Assembly: GCA_029532625.1 (NCBI GenBank)
Contig: JARFXM010000003.1
Coordinates: 186,001-250,000, forward strand
Source of the DNA: Lomentospora prolificans
Taxonomy: Eukaryota > Ascomycota > Sordariomycetes > Microascales > Microascaceae
Direction: 5' to 3'
DNA length: 64,000 nucleotides
Position 1 is the first letter of the stretch; each line of letters opens with the position of its first letter. The notes under the pieces are model-generated. The model saw only the letters and a list, made by a program, of their open reading frames with translations. It searched no databases and was not told where the DNA came from. Positions 1-11,275 of the stretch are shown in pieces. A program made the position numbers and the translations under genes.

Positions 1-1429
1 AGTAAGGAAAGCAATGTTCGCTGCAGATATGCGCGTAAATGCAGGTAGAAGCATAAAGCAAGCAATAATCATATTAGCTTCGTCCTGGTTCGGGACGTTG
101 ATAGTTCCGAGGCCGGCTGCGACATATAGTAATGCGGCGCAGACGAAACTTCCATAGATGACAAGGACGCGGCGGCCGGTGATGTCGAGGAGAATGAGTC
201 CGACGAAGCACCCTACGAAGCCGGCGACTTGGCCGACGATATTGTAGGTGAATGACTTTTCTTTCAATCCCTGTTGGACGTAAAATGTTGCGGCGTATGA
301 TTGGATAAACTGGCTACCGTTGTTCTGCTGGATGAAGAACATGGTAATGCAGATCTATTATACTCACAGATTAGTCTTAGGCCTCCCGACGTAGTGGGGA
401 ATTGAGGACGAAACTGACCCAAGTTCGTCGAATATATCTGCGGCGCAATAGGTCGAGCCACGAACCCTGTCGTTCTTCATCATGCAGGATGGCCTTCTCA
501 AGGATATCTGCCTCGACCTGCGTGGCCCCGCTTCGCACATCCGCAGCCGGGCGAATTCTATCCAAGGATTTCTTGGCTTCTTCCTTGCGTCCCTTCAAGA
601 TAAGCCAGCGGGGCGACTCTGGAGTAAACGGCACCAGCACCAGGAGGAGGATTGCTGGGATCAACTGTACGGCCGTCGGGATGATCCATCCTTTGTCGCC
701 GTGTTCGGTGGCATATGCTCTGGACATGCCTGCACCCCATAGATTACCTAGCGCAGTAACCATCATCATGGAGCCCGAGATAAGGCCACGAACAGCAGCT
801 GGCGACGTCTCGGCGTTATATGCTGGTACTGTGTTCTCTACCCAGCCTACTGCAGCGTAGGCGATGATCCGGCCGACGGTGAACTGCGGCCAAGAATGTG
901 CGGTAACCTCGACTGGCCGGACAAAAATGAATTAGCGTCTCTATGCAAAAAAAAACATCATCCCCTGGAAATTGACACGTACTGATGACGGCCACGATTT
1001 GAAAGGCTGAAATCAGGTACATGGTTTTTTTATATGCCAGGTATTCGATCAACCGCTCGGCGCTAATGCAGCCAATAATTTTGCCGACCCATGGAAGAGA
1101 GTTCATCAGGGACTGCCGCCCCGGGGGGAGCTTATAGACGCCCTCATCGTTGGGGACTCCGAATCGATTCAAGAAAGAGGGAAGCGCTTGTAACGAGCCA
1201 AAGGAGCCGGTGTCACTGCGCCGTTGGATTTTTAAAACCGTCAGCTATGCATCACGAACGAAAATTTGTGCTGCGGCCGAGGAAAAAAAAGAAAAATGAT
1301 ATGAGAAAAAAAAAAGGGGGGGAAAGGGGGTTGCTCTCACATTCCGAATAATATAGCACCCTGCAGGAATACAAGGCAGCTGAAAACGAGAGTAGGCGTG
1401 AGTTGACGCCACCCGTGGAAAGCCTTCAT
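1..1429 (-). CDS. MFS sugar transporter (3' end beyond window)
   Basis: Plasma-membrane sugar/H+ symporter of the MFS sugar-transporter family, cut off by the left window edge. Exons read by hand: 1429..1341, 1215..983, 912..419, 354..<1; introns of 125, 70 and 64 nt have donors GTGAGA, GTACGT and GTCAGT. The frame is consistent across all joins. The first transmembrane segment is followed by an IDTGSFGSLQALPSF stretch, which matches the family's 'DTG.xGG' region after TM1. The central loop has PESPRWLILKGR, the family signature after TM6, and a later LLDITGRRVL segment. The ATG at 1429 gives MKAFHGWRQL and then a hydrophobic helix. Substrate cannot be told; the sequence around TM1 and the loop resembles fungal hexose/pentose or lactose-type permeases. 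It lies next to a regulator and a sulfatase, so a role in importing a desulfated sugar is possible but inferred. Confidence 0.88.
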
Positions 1430-1949
1430 CGTGCACGCTTGTGGCCGTGAAGGGAGCCAATCTATTGACTATTATCAATTTGAAGAGTTGGCGATGGCTT
1501 GGGGAGGTGCGCGGCAAAAAAGGATTTGAGAAAATTCCAGCCCGAGGCTATCAAGAGTGCTTTATATGGCCCTCAGAGTGATTCCTCGCCATGGTATCTT
1601 GTCTACTGCCGAATTGGGTCTCTTGGGAAGTTGCAAAATGCCAGGACATTGTCAGGGTGAAGGAGATAGTCCGAACCCGCTGTAACGAAAATGGTTGATC
1701 GCGAACCGGCGCTCTGGATGGCGTGCTCAGCGACATCCGACGAGTTCCGACCCAAGCGTCTGGGTTGCCGCGGGGAGCTGCCAAGTCTTCAGCCTCGGAG
1801 ACGAATGAGAGGTTCGCATCGAAATTGTGATTTCAGGGATAGATCACGAATCGGACGGTCAGCAAAACATTGATTTCAAATCTTTGAATTATTGTTTCGC
1901 TGCAAACTAACTTTCCAGGTGTTTTCCATAATCTGGCTCTGAGTATCAA
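1430..1949. other. intergenic, MFS promoter side
   Basis: No gene is supportable here. The stretch lies between the start of the transporter and the stop codon of the tandem zinc-cluster regulator, both on the minus strand. It should hold the transporter promoter. Short open frames show no recognisable domain. Confidence 0.5.
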
Positions 1950-4366
1950 CTAGCCGGCGAGAGAGGAATGGGCTAAGAACCAATCCAGCTCACCATTCAT
2001 GTCGCATTGGGAAACCGCCACAAAATACTCTGGTACTATGCTATTGGAGAATGGAGTTACAAGCATGCCGCTTCCATCAGGCCAAGTCCCCTCGCTATAC
2101 TCGCCGAACCCGCTGTGATGGCTGGTTAGGTTTGGTAAATCGGGTGGTCCAGGGTTGTGATTGGATCCATTGTCAGCTCCGATGCCTTGAGTGCCCGATA
2201 AGTGCGCGGCGTCTCCGGAGTCTGCTCTCGACGAAGCGGCCATACGTGTACCGGCACTATTTGCTTCTGGAGGGACAGCATCCCCTTCCTGAGTACTTGA
2301 CAGTCCCATGGCCAACAGATTATACCGGCTGAGAATGTGGTCCTGCTGCACATCACTCGTGACCGGAGCTTCATGTTGGTTCCTTTCATCCGCGACACCG
2401 GCCTCTTTTGCCAGCTCGGATTCTAACATGGCCTTCACCCCTTCCTGCACCACGGCTGCTATCGGAGCTACGGAAGCAAGGTCATTGATAAACACCACAT
2501 TACTTGCACATAGCTTCTCAATGGTCTCGTTATCGAGCGTTACACTTTCATGCGTAATCGGATCGACGATTCCGGAATAAAGGTTATAGCGCCTGGCAAC
2601 AAGTAATAGCTTAGTGCATTGGTGTATACTCACGCACCGTTCCGGGCTCAGCTGCATGAAACCTCCGGGGACAATGAGAGTTCCAGTATCTTTCATAGAT
2701 AAAAGTCTCTCCCAAGTGCTTGCCATCTTCCAGGCGTACGATATTGCTAGCCGTTGCCATTTCTGCACGATGCCACTTGGGGCGTTGGCCAACAGGTGTG
2801 GAGATGCACTTTCGCGGTATACACCGGGGAGGCATATCCTGAATAGATCGCAGTTCGCGTGTAGATACCATGTCTGGAAAGAAATGTAGGTATAAAAGCT
2901 TGGTGCTGACGAGTGAAGAAAGATGGCACGGTCGGAGAGCTTGAAGTGCTCCGGCATACTCCGGTATAGTGCGCTGAGCTGTCCCTGGAGGTTCGTCAGG
3001 GCGACGAAGGCTTCTCCTATTTCATCTGGAGACGCCGAGTCGCGTTTTGATAGCAGCGCTTTCGTCTGACTACACTATTGATTAGCCGGGTACGAGGAAT
3101 CTTTTTTTTTCTTTTGAATTTTCGCGGGAGCCATACTGGAGGACGTGATGATGGAGCCGCGTCAAAAGCAACGTATACCCGTTGAGGCCGAGATTGTTCC
3201 GAGAAATCATTTCAAGATCATCACACCAGTGGACAGGCGGGCCGCTTCTTTCGCGAGCAAAGTCGTCGTCGTTGGCCGGTAGCGGGATTGTCATACATCG
3301 CTCGGGCAAGGCGAGAAATTCCGGAACCCCTCCGGAGTGTAGCTTATCGTGTAGGAACAGGCACCACGCCAGTCGTTTTATACATTCCGAAGGCGTAACA
3401 GAGTTCCGGACAGAGTGTTGTCCAGAGTGCCTTTGCAGTTTCTTGTTCAGCTGCATGGCCAACACAAGCTTCGTCGTCATGCCGCTCATCAACCAGACTC
3501 GACCGAACTGGCGGTATGCAAAATGGTGAAACATGGATAACACCATAAGCTGGAGGTTAAGGAGGTCCAGCCTGTTCAGATTGCGGAACAGATAGGCATC
3601 AACATCCTTCGCCCATTGAATCTCGAGCCGCTTTCCGTCTCTCGATCTAGAAGTATACATGGAGACAGCAGCGCATATTGCGGTACCGAGCACTGGCGGA
3701 ATTCTATCATTGTGCAGGTCCTCCAACAGGGTAGGCTTGTGAAAGAAGTCATAACCAGGAAGCGGGTAGATGTAGACGAAATACGCATCAACATGGCGGG
3801 ATAAAATATCTCGACTTAAGAGGCGATGCTGTAGGTTCGCGTCCAAAGCCGACGGAGGGACTGCATGCAAGTTCGCGGCCGACTCCGCGCCACGTGCATG
3901 CGATAGTATTTCGGGTCTCCCGCGGCTACGGTCATCCGTTCTGTAGGTGCAAGTAACACCACGTCGAGCGCAGCGGGTGCAAATGGGCTTGTGGCCCGAA
4001 CACTTCACCTTTTGTGCGCGACACTCGCGGCAGGCAGCACCTATCCTGCGTCGAGGAGTGCCGGCTTCTGTGACGCGTTCTGTGGGAGTCACAAGCTCCG
4101 GGGCGCATTCTAAGGGACGGTTAGCGCGCAGTATGGTGAGCATTGGGGACGTACTTATTACCCCGGCTAGGCGTGGCCCCAGCAGGAAAGGCGCAGTCGA
4201 GGTTGAGTCGACTACAGGTACGACACGGTGCAGGTCCTCCGCTACACTTAACCTACGAGGAGTGACCTTCGTTAGGCAAGCCTCGGTGAGGACTCTATAC
4301 GGCGGCACTTACCTTGCGCAGTCGGCACGTTGTGCACCGTGCCAACGCCGCTGCCGGTGCAGACAT
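1950..4366 (-). CDS. Transcription factor with two tandem Zn2Cys6 clusters
   Basis: Nuclear DNA-binding regulator, 745 aa from exons 4366..4313, 4252..4162, 4109..3137 and 3069..1950; introns are 60, 52 and 67 nt. The first two introns carry clear branch sites (CCTAACG, GCTAACC) and the frame holds through all joins. Exons 1-2 encode a complete zinc cluster: C11-x2-C14-x6-C21-x6-C28-x2-C31-x6-C38. Exon 3 encodes a second complete cluster with the same spacing: C75, C78, C85, C92, C95, C102. The linker between them is 36 residues. Downstream is a fungal-specific regulatory region (HVDAYFVYIYPLPGYDFFHKPTL, about residues 150 onward), then a low-complexity C-terminus. A single long frame could start at the second cluster only and would hide the first one. 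The gene is divergent from the sulfatase at 4973, so it may control it. Two full clusters in one protein is uncommon. Confidence 0.85.
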
Positions 4367-4972
4367 GACCCCGGAGGCCGCCGCCGCATCCGCGAGATCA
4401 TGGAGGGAGACGGAGGGGCCTCTTGGCGTAGCACACGGCCAGGACATTGTGGGGCTAGCGCGATGACGGAATGAACCCGCCAGATGGGATCATTTCCAAT
4501 AACAGGTGACTGTGGGGTTGCGGAGGGCAGCTTGAGTTGGGGAAGCCGAAGGGTGCTGCGCGGGCATCGGATGTCGAACCGGTCGATTTTTTCTGCGCAA
4601 CGGGGGGAGGGGGGAGGAAACGTACGGCCGGCTCGTTTTTATGGCAAAAGCTGGGGTTCAAGGTTCAATTTGGTGGGTTAGCCGAAGAGTCCAGGAGAGT
4701 GGGTTCGGGATCTACTAGCGTCTTGCCGTCTTCGGAACCGAAGCGACGAGTTCCGAGTGAATTACCGGATCTCGCCGGATCTCGTCCACCAGGGATTGCC
4801 GACCCCGACCATCCCCCTCGTCCCGGCCCCCCTCGCCATAATTTCGATCACGCTACTAGGTGAGCTTGACTGACACGTATATAACATTTCTGTGGGTGCT
4901 TGGGATCCTCTTCAACGTCTCCTCGCACTCAGGTTAATACCCCTTTTCCCCCTCGTCTATTAGTTGGCAACG
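4367..4972. promoter_or_regulatory. Divergent promoter region, regulator/sulfatase
   Basis: 606 bp separate the start codons of the tandem Zn2Cys6 regulator (minus) and the sulfatase (plus), so both promoters must lie here. The sequence is GC-rich with CGG triplets and no clear TATA box. A possible 5'-UTR intron (GTTAAT to TTAG, 4933-4963) ends just before the sulfatase ATG. No specific operator can be assigned. Confidence 0.5.
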
Positions 4973-6484
4973 ATGTCCACACACAAGAACATTGTCTTGC
5001 TCATCGCCGACGACCTGGGCCGCGAGGTCCTAGGCTGTTACGGTTCCAAAGCAGTCGACACGCCTCACCTCGACTCGATCGCCGCATCCGGTACACGCTT
5101 CGACTTTGCCTTCGCCTCTACCGCTTCATGCAGCGGCAGTCGGACGACCATCTACACAGGCTTGCATACACACAATAACGGCAGCTACGGCCTAGTAGGA
5201 GAAAGGAATGGCTTCCAGACGAACCATGACATCGAAACGGCGCCGCAGATCTTCAATGATATTGGCTATAAAACGGGCATCTTGGGAAAGGTCCATGTGG
5301 CTCCTGATGCCCAATACCCCTGGCAGGTTCGCAAAGAGAACGACACCCGGGACGTGGCCTTTATCGCCGATCAGGCGAAAGAATTCATGCAAGAAGCCAA
5401 GAACGAGGATAAGCCATTCTTTTTAACTATTGGATACGTTGATCCGCACCGCGACCTTGCTTTTCGGGGCGGGTTCGGAAATGTGGAGGGCAATTACGAC
5501 CCAAGATTGAAGGACAAGATCTATACCCCTGATCAGGTGGTCATCCCAAGCTGGACAAATGATCTACCAGAAGTTCGACAGGAGCTTGCAGAATACTACC
5601 GTTCAATCTACCGAATGGACCAGGGCATTGGTATGGTCGTCCAGAATCTACAGGATCTAGGTCTAGCGGACAATACTATGATTGTCTTTATGAGCGACAA
5701 TGGTCCGCCTTTCATCAACTCCAAAACAACTCTATATGATGCAGGTGTGCGTCTTCCCCTACTTGTACGTGTACCGGGTCGTTCGGGTGGTATTATCAAC
5801 CACCATATGGTGAGCTGGTTGGATGTACTTCCGACTTTCCTGGACTGGGCAGGGCATGCAGGGCGGCAGCCGGCAGCCGGCTACTATGGGCCACGAACAG
5901 GTCGCTCTATTATCCCAATTATGGAAAATCCCACCCAAGATGTTGATCCTAGCTGGTCGAGAGTATTTGGTTCCCATACGTTCCACGAGATCACAAACTA
6001 CTGGCCTACACGCTATATGCGCGACAGACGCTACAAATACCACCGGAACATCTGTTGGCGTCTCGACTTCCCTTTTGCCATGGATCTATATGCCTCGCTC
6101 TCGTTTGAGGGTATAAGGAATAGCGGTGACGAGGCAGCAGGAAAACCTACCATGGTGGGCCAGAGGAAGCTGAGGGACTACATCTTTCGGCCACCAGAGG
6201 AGCTGTACGATCTGGAAGCAGACCCTGCCGAGGTCACCAATCTTGCAGACAATCCAGACTATAAAGAGAAGCTGCTAGAGATGAGGCAAGCACTCGAGCA
6301 GTGGCAAAACGAGACCCAGGACTTGTGGCTCTGGAGGGATGGCACGAGTGTTTGGAGATATAGGTATCACGGCTACCATCGCGAGGGTTTGAGGATACCG
6401 GATCGTTTCGACTTTGATGTGGACAATCCTGGAAACCGTGACCCTGCGCTGAAGGTTGTCGAGCTTGATGTAAACAAGTTATAA
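4973..6484 (+). CDS. Sulfatase (type I, formylglycine-dependent family)
   Basis: Hydrolyses sulfate esters or sulfamates using a divalent metal. Single exon, 503 aa; the first ATG is 4973 (a longer reading would need TTG). Alkaline-phosphatase-like fold signs: metal-binding D13-D14 in LLIADDLG, active-site C53-S-G-S-R57, GKVH with K106 and H108, DPH with H159, and SDNGPP near residue 240 followed by a Lys/Asp-containing YDAGVRLPLLVRVPG. Length is normal for bacterial and fungal sulfatases of the heparan N-sulfatase/arylsulfatase type. There is no signal peptide, so it is probably cytosolic, unlike animal lysosomal members. The position usually Pro or Ala in the C-x-P/A-S-R signature is Gly, so modification to formylglycine is not assured. 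Adjacent transporter and regulators suggest use of a sulfated substrate; this is inference. Choline sulfatase is less likely from the C-terminal sequence. Confidence 0.9.
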   Translation: MSTHKNIVLLIADDLGREVLGCYGSKAVDTPHLDSIAASGTRFDFAFASTASCSGSRTTIYTGLHTHNNGSYGLVGERNGFQTNHDIETAPQIFNDIGYKTGILGKVHVAPDAQYPWQVRKENDTRDVAFIADQAKEFMQEAKNEDKPFFLTIGYVDPHRDLAFRGGFGNVEGNYDPRLKDKIYTPDQVVIPSWTNDLPEVRQELAEYYRSIYRMDQGIGMVVQNLQDLGLADNTMIVFMSDNGPPFINSKTTLYDAGVRLPLLVRVPGRSGGIINHHMVSWLDVLPTFLDWAGHAGRQPAAGYYGPRTGRSIIPIMENPTQDVDPSWSRVFGSHTFHEITNYWPTRYMRDRRYKYHRNICWRLDFPFAMDLYASLSFEGIRNSGDEAAGKPTMVGQRKLRDYIFRPPEELYDLEADPAEVTNLADNPDYKEKLLEMRQALEQWQNETQDLWLWRDGTSVWRYRYHGYHREGLRIPDRFDFDVDNPGNRDPALKVVELDVNKL

Positions 6485-6881
6485 GCAAGAGATATATCAA
6501 AGGCAATGAGGAAATGAAAGGCATTTGACTGCAACGAACGTATACGCTATGGTCTTTTCATTCAGTAATATATCCCGTCTGCTCGAGCCCCAGAACGTCT
6601 CTCCAGTCCCTCCACGGAGGTCAATGATCTCTAGACCCTCCCCTATTTCCGACCGAAGGACGGCTGACAAGTGGATGTCTTGGTTCAAGGAAACGAACAG
6701 CCACAGCCACTGAATGGTAATCAGAAGTGGTCACCTACAGCACCTGCCACTTAGCTTGTCTCGAGTGTTCGATTTAACGATATAAAAACTGTAATCTACA
6801 GCACTCATCTAAGTTACTCGCGACTTTGTACCAACGATTCTTTCTGCTTCTCTCTCTCTCTCCCTCTGTCCGTCTGTCCGT

Positions 6882-6913
<32 letters not shown>

Positions 6914-6947
6914 GCGCCCAACACGTCACGTCCTCGCATGTTCCACG
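6485..6947. other. Intergenic, convergent 3' ends
   Basis: Spacer between the sulfatase stop and the stop of the membrane protein on the other strand. It holds a pyrimidine-rich stretch and a (TGGC)n microsatellite, but no supportable gene. Confidence 0.5.
6882..6913. repeat. (TGGC)8 microsatellite
   Basis: Eight perfect tetranucleotide copies, preceded by a (TC)n and (TCTG/TCCG) stretch from about 6850. It lies in the spacer between two convergent genes. Confidence 0.95.
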
Positions 6948-8064
6948 CTACACCAACTCTATACTATCCGATGTTCCCCCCTTCCTTTGATTACTCTCCT
7001 TCTTTGCCTTTTCCTGCTTCTTTGGTGGCCGCTCGTCGGCCACGGATTCAATAGTGCATGTGCTATATCGATGGTATCCGAGGTACAGATAGATGCAAAG
7101 TACGACATATTCTGGAAGAAGAGCCATGAGAGAAAAGGCCGCCGCGGATCCGAATAGCGGGCTCCACATGGAGGTGAGGATATGGTTGCCGCTCGCCCGG
7201 AACACACTGATGAGACCGTACGCCACGCGAACGTAGAGGGCAGGGGAAGCGACTAAAAGCCACTTCAGATACTATTTATTTCATTCCGTCAAATGTTAGC
7301 CAAAACTCTGACTTGCGGGCTTTGAAATTGCGAAAGCATAAGTCTGGGTGAGCTTACAATCACTTGGCTGGGCTTGATTGTGTGCCGCTGCTTGAAATAC
7401 AGGTACAAACAAGCACCTGTAAGCGCGACGATCACAATAGCGAACTCAAAGTATGCAATCTTGGACAGTAACGCCTGCGTCTTGGCTTTGTCTGGGTTAC
7501 CAGTGAGGCCACCAGCGGTGCTCAGGAGACCAACGGATATGAAGATAGCTATGCGCGTGGCAGCGGCGAAGTTATGTGCCCTTTTGTCGTCCTTGAAGTT
7601 CGTTTCCAATCTACCGGTGCCTATGTCAGAAAACATTGTTTTACTCGTCTTTTCTTTTTGTTCTCCTACTTGAGGGGGAACAGAACTTTTGAGATTGTAT
7701 CGCATAGAGGTTTTGGGGCACTTACATCATACGAACCAGGCGGTGGTAGGAGAAGAGCAGGGGGATGAGACCGACATTGAGCAGAACAATTGTCGTAATT
7801 AACAAACCAAGATTTTGAGGATCGTGCTCAGTGGCAAGGACGAGGCAGCCGCCTACCAGCCTGACTGTCTGGGCGTCAGCCATTCCTGCATCAACGGAGA
7901 GACGGCTAGGAAGCCGACTTACCAAGCGTAAACGGCATAGGATAATACCACGCCGTTCGCGGTCCGAATTTCCAGGCACGGATACCGATGTAGAACGCGA
8001 CAGGGACGATTGGGGCATAGAAGACGATCTGCGCAGTCGCAGCTGCTTCGTGAGCGTTGACCAT
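6948..8064 (-). CDS. Multi-pass membrane protein (resembles DUF7702-type fungal family)
   Basis: Integral membrane protein, 285 aa, from exons 8064..7923, 7864..7726, 7610..7358 and 7271..6948. Introns are 58, 115 and 86 nt with donors GTAAGT, GTAAGT and GTAAGC, and the reading frame is maintained. The start is ATG at 8064 (MVNAHEAAATAQIVFYAPIV). About seven hydrophobic segments follow: VFYAPIVPVAFYIGI, LVGGCLVLA, LLITTIVLLNVGLIPLLFSY, IAIFISVGLLSTAGG, FAIVIVALTGACLYLYF, YLKWLLVASPALYVRV, and FSLMALLPEYVVLCIYLYLGY. The cytosolic tail is Lys-rich. The layout recalls fungal 7-TM proteins of the RTA1/DUF7702 kind, which lack a known function. It sits convergent with the sulfatase. The family name is from memory of the pattern and should be treated as tentative. 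Confidence 0.75.
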
Positions 8065-9100
8065 TGCTCGGTGGATAAATATCGAAGAGTAAACGCTCGC
8101 AAGATGTCCGATGTACAAGCGGGACGGCAGAAGAAGAAGAAATAGAGTCTTTGAATTAAGACACTCGAACCTGTGACAGATTCAATTGAGTTTACGCACT
8201 TCTAAGTGGAAGAGGTCGATGTTGTCTTGGCGGGCATCGCGACGCCTTTATAGCACCTCATTTTTGAGCCACGGATATTATGGATGCCGGTCATGGGTAA
8301 TAGGCACTTTGGGACTCCCTCTTCCTCTTCGCGGATTCTGACCCAAAACGGCATCGCCCTTGATAACCTCGTAGGGCTGATCGGCGGGTATATCAGACTC
8401 GGCCCACCATTGACAGCCACATATCGCGAATTGTGAGGTCCCCTTTCAATTTCAGTCGTCGGACACACGCGCGTCCGCAGCCATAAACTCGTAACCGGTG
8501 CTAAGCTTTTTCCATTTTTTTTCCTTCTTCTCCGTTTCGTTTCCAAGGGGTCCTGGCCTCGCACCAGGCAGAAGGATTTAATGCGAGTATCGAGCCAATC
8601 AGGTGCACCTTCCCCATTCTTTTCTCGCGGATTGCGACCGAAAACGGTTTAGCGCAGTCGCAGCCGATCCGGAACTTCGGCAGCCAGCTTCACCTCCTTT
8701 GGTCTCACAGTTCCCGCCGGTCAGCCATGGTCGATGTCTGTCCATCCTCACCGCCCACAGCCCACCTACTCTTCAAACCATCAATATCTAGGCTATCCGG
8801 CATCATATCCCTCCTAAGACGTGTGAGGCAACCCGCTTGGAACTGAGGACTGGAATCGTGTCGCGGCCCTAGACGTTCAACTTTTCGAGGTCGCATACTA
8901 TTACGCAACCTGGCTTAGATACCCGCTGCGACTGCTTCCCAAAATCCGAGCCGGAGCGCCCAGGGCCGGACGACACGCCCTAGTGCTAGCGGGAGGGAAA
9001 GGGTCCCAGGAAGAGGGGAATTTTGGACTCGTCCTTAGCACCTGGCGGAACTTTGAACGCCTTCTATCCTGTGGGAACTGATTAAGCTACGCCCAATAAT
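8065..9100. other. Intergenic between two divergent genes
   Basis: About 1 kb with the promoters of the membrane protein (minus) and of the second Zn2Cys6 regulator (plus). Two imperfect similar stretches occur, near 8328-8356 and 8620-8653 (TCGCGGATT-x-x-GACC-x-AAAACGG). No gene is supportable. Confidence 0.5.
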
Positions 9101-11007
9101 ATGGTAGGGGTTCCTGGTAGATCCAAGGCATGCCATACCTGCAGGCGGAGAAGAATCAAGGTATGCTGCCAAGCACCTTATTCCCCCCCTCGTCCCATGT
9201 AGTGACGCGCGTAGCGTTGTGCCACTAGAACTAACGGGAATCGGAATATCAATAAAGTGCGGCTCCGAGCTTCCAGGGTGTCACAATTGTGCCAAGTCCA
9301 ATAGAATATGCACGGGCTATCAGCGCAAACACACATTTATCCTGTCCCAGGACATGGTTGTTGGGGACGGAGCAGCCTCTCCACATACAAAGTCATCCGT
9401 AGAAGACGAAGACAACTCCGGAATGGTCATGGTGTCCCGCTGGAGGGTAGACTCCAACAGAACTCAGGTTGCCATACGAACAAAGGCCCAAGAGAAACTT
9501 TGCCCCGAATCAGCGCTTCTACCAAGAACTACGGCCCTACCTGCCACTGTGCCTACCCGCAACGCGTTTCGGGATGGATTCTTCTCTCTGTTGGTACAGA
9601 CTAATCTTCCCGCTAACAACAGCGTCTATTGCCTCGTAGGTGGCCACCGCTACAACTGGCTGCTCCAGGTTCTCGATCTTCCGTCCTTGTCTCCCGCTCT
9701 CGAAAATGCGCTGCTCGCCGTTTGCACAGCGCAGCTAGGAAGGCGAGCCGACCGCACTGAGCTGGTCCGACAGGCTCTCAAACTGTACACCGAAGGCATG
9801 GCCCAGTGCCGACGAGAGATTCTCAACCCGTCGACGCGGAAGAGCGAGCAGACGCTCGCCGCCTGTATGGCTCTACTGCTATACGAAATCATAGAATGCC
9901 CCGGGGGCACCTTTATGGGTTACTTGGCCCATTATCAAGGGTACATGGAGCTTTTGCGCATGCGAGGCGCTAGTGCCCATACTTCCGGTCTCGCGCATAG
10001 TACTTTCCAAGTCCTGAGAATCCACACTGTAAGTCGCCGTGAGCCTCTACTCAAGTCTTGACCTTGACGCAAAGTAAACAGGGCTAATGAGCTAATATCA
10101 ACCTCAGGCAATCCAATGCTTTAGGGTGCCAAGAAAGACCTTCCTCGCGGATCCCGAATGGCAACACGGTCCCTGGTCTTCCAACCCGGATCAGAAATCC
10201 CCTTTCGATCGGCTCGTCGATATCTTGCTACTAGAGGTACCCGAATATATTCGTCATTGCCAAGCCTTAACCGATATGGCGGACCCAAATCAAACCCTCT
10301 CCAGCGCCCAGGCAGTCCTACGCGAGAGCCGCGAGATAGAACACTTGCTTGACAAGTGGTTCGACTATTTCAAGTCTCTGGTGCCAGGTGCCCTGTACCA
10401 TGCCGAACTGTCCAAAGTCGACACGGCCGTCGATGATTCAGAGCTAGGGAAACTGTTCCCGGTGACGTTCCAATTTCCCGCCTTCATCGTCGGACAGAGT
10501 ATGGTGTACTATTGGGTCACGCTGGTATTGGTCCAAGCTCGTCAGTGCTATATACACGGGATGCTCGCACGGCTCGTGGCAGTCCTCGACTCCATCGGCA
10601 GAGACAAGCTACCCTGCAAGTGCAAGTGCGCCCATCATGCCGTCGACACCTCCACAGATTGTCTCCGGCACTTCACCGCAGACACACTGGCCAGCCTCAA
10701 CTACAGATCCGAGTGGCCACGGGCGATAGTGAACAACATCTGCCAGTCGGTGGAATATTTCTTGGGAGACACGACGCGGGGTTTCGCGCCCGTGGGCATG
10801 TTGCCGGCCCTGGCTGTGGCAAAGGGATTTTGGGAGCACGCGCCGGGCTCTTGGGACAGGCAGATCGCCTGGACGGACGAGATGGTCGAGCGAATACGCG
10901 GTAATGGTTATGGAATAGCAACCGTAATAGACCAACAAGCGACAACATCAAGGGAAAACGAGGCGTTCTGGCGGCCTATACGGGCACGCTTTGGCGTACA
11001 AGCTTGA
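9101..11007 (+). CDS. Zn2Cys6 transcription factor (C6 cluster, DUF3468-like C-terminus)
   Basis: Nuclear regulator of 576 aa from exons 9101..9160, 9258..10028 and 10108..11007; introns are 97 and 79 nt (donors GTATGC and GTAAGT). Exon 1 provides the first half of the zinc cluster and exon 2 the second half: C11-x2-C14-x6-C21-x6-C28-x2-C31-x6-C38, which confirms the first join. The middle and C-terminal parts have the helical layout of fungal regulators with the Fungal_trans_2/DUF3468 region: LSPALENALLAVCTAQLGR, ALKLYTEGMAQCRREI, and then a TFLADPEW segment after intron 2, typical just past the middle of these proteins. A prediction starting in exon 2 alone would lose the DNA-binding domain. 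Target genes are unknown; it is convergent with the ZZ-AAA gene and divergent from the membrane protein. Confidence 0.87.
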
Positions 11008-11275
11008 ATTAGCTCGATCGTCACGACATACTTTCATTATTAGACGTTAACTAACTGATTAATCAACTTTAGATACCAGACGGACTCTGTAAACCTTGCA
11101 AGCATTGATTAGAGCATTTATGTCTTTCCAGGGATCCCCCCGCCTTGCGCAATAGAATGTATATTAGCTGTGGATTAATGGTCAACCTGCACCAAAAAAG
11201 CAATACCGCAGGTTCTATGAGGTGAACAACGATAGCTAGGACAACAGCTTTCACGGCTGTCGCAAGGTTATTGTT

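Noticed and set aside
2593..2633. Intron-like GTGAGT...CACTAAG...CAG (41 nt) inside the last exon of the tandem zinc-cluster gene
   Set aside because: It is very short, and its removal brings a stop three codons later, while the unspliced frame continues for 200 residues with normal composition.
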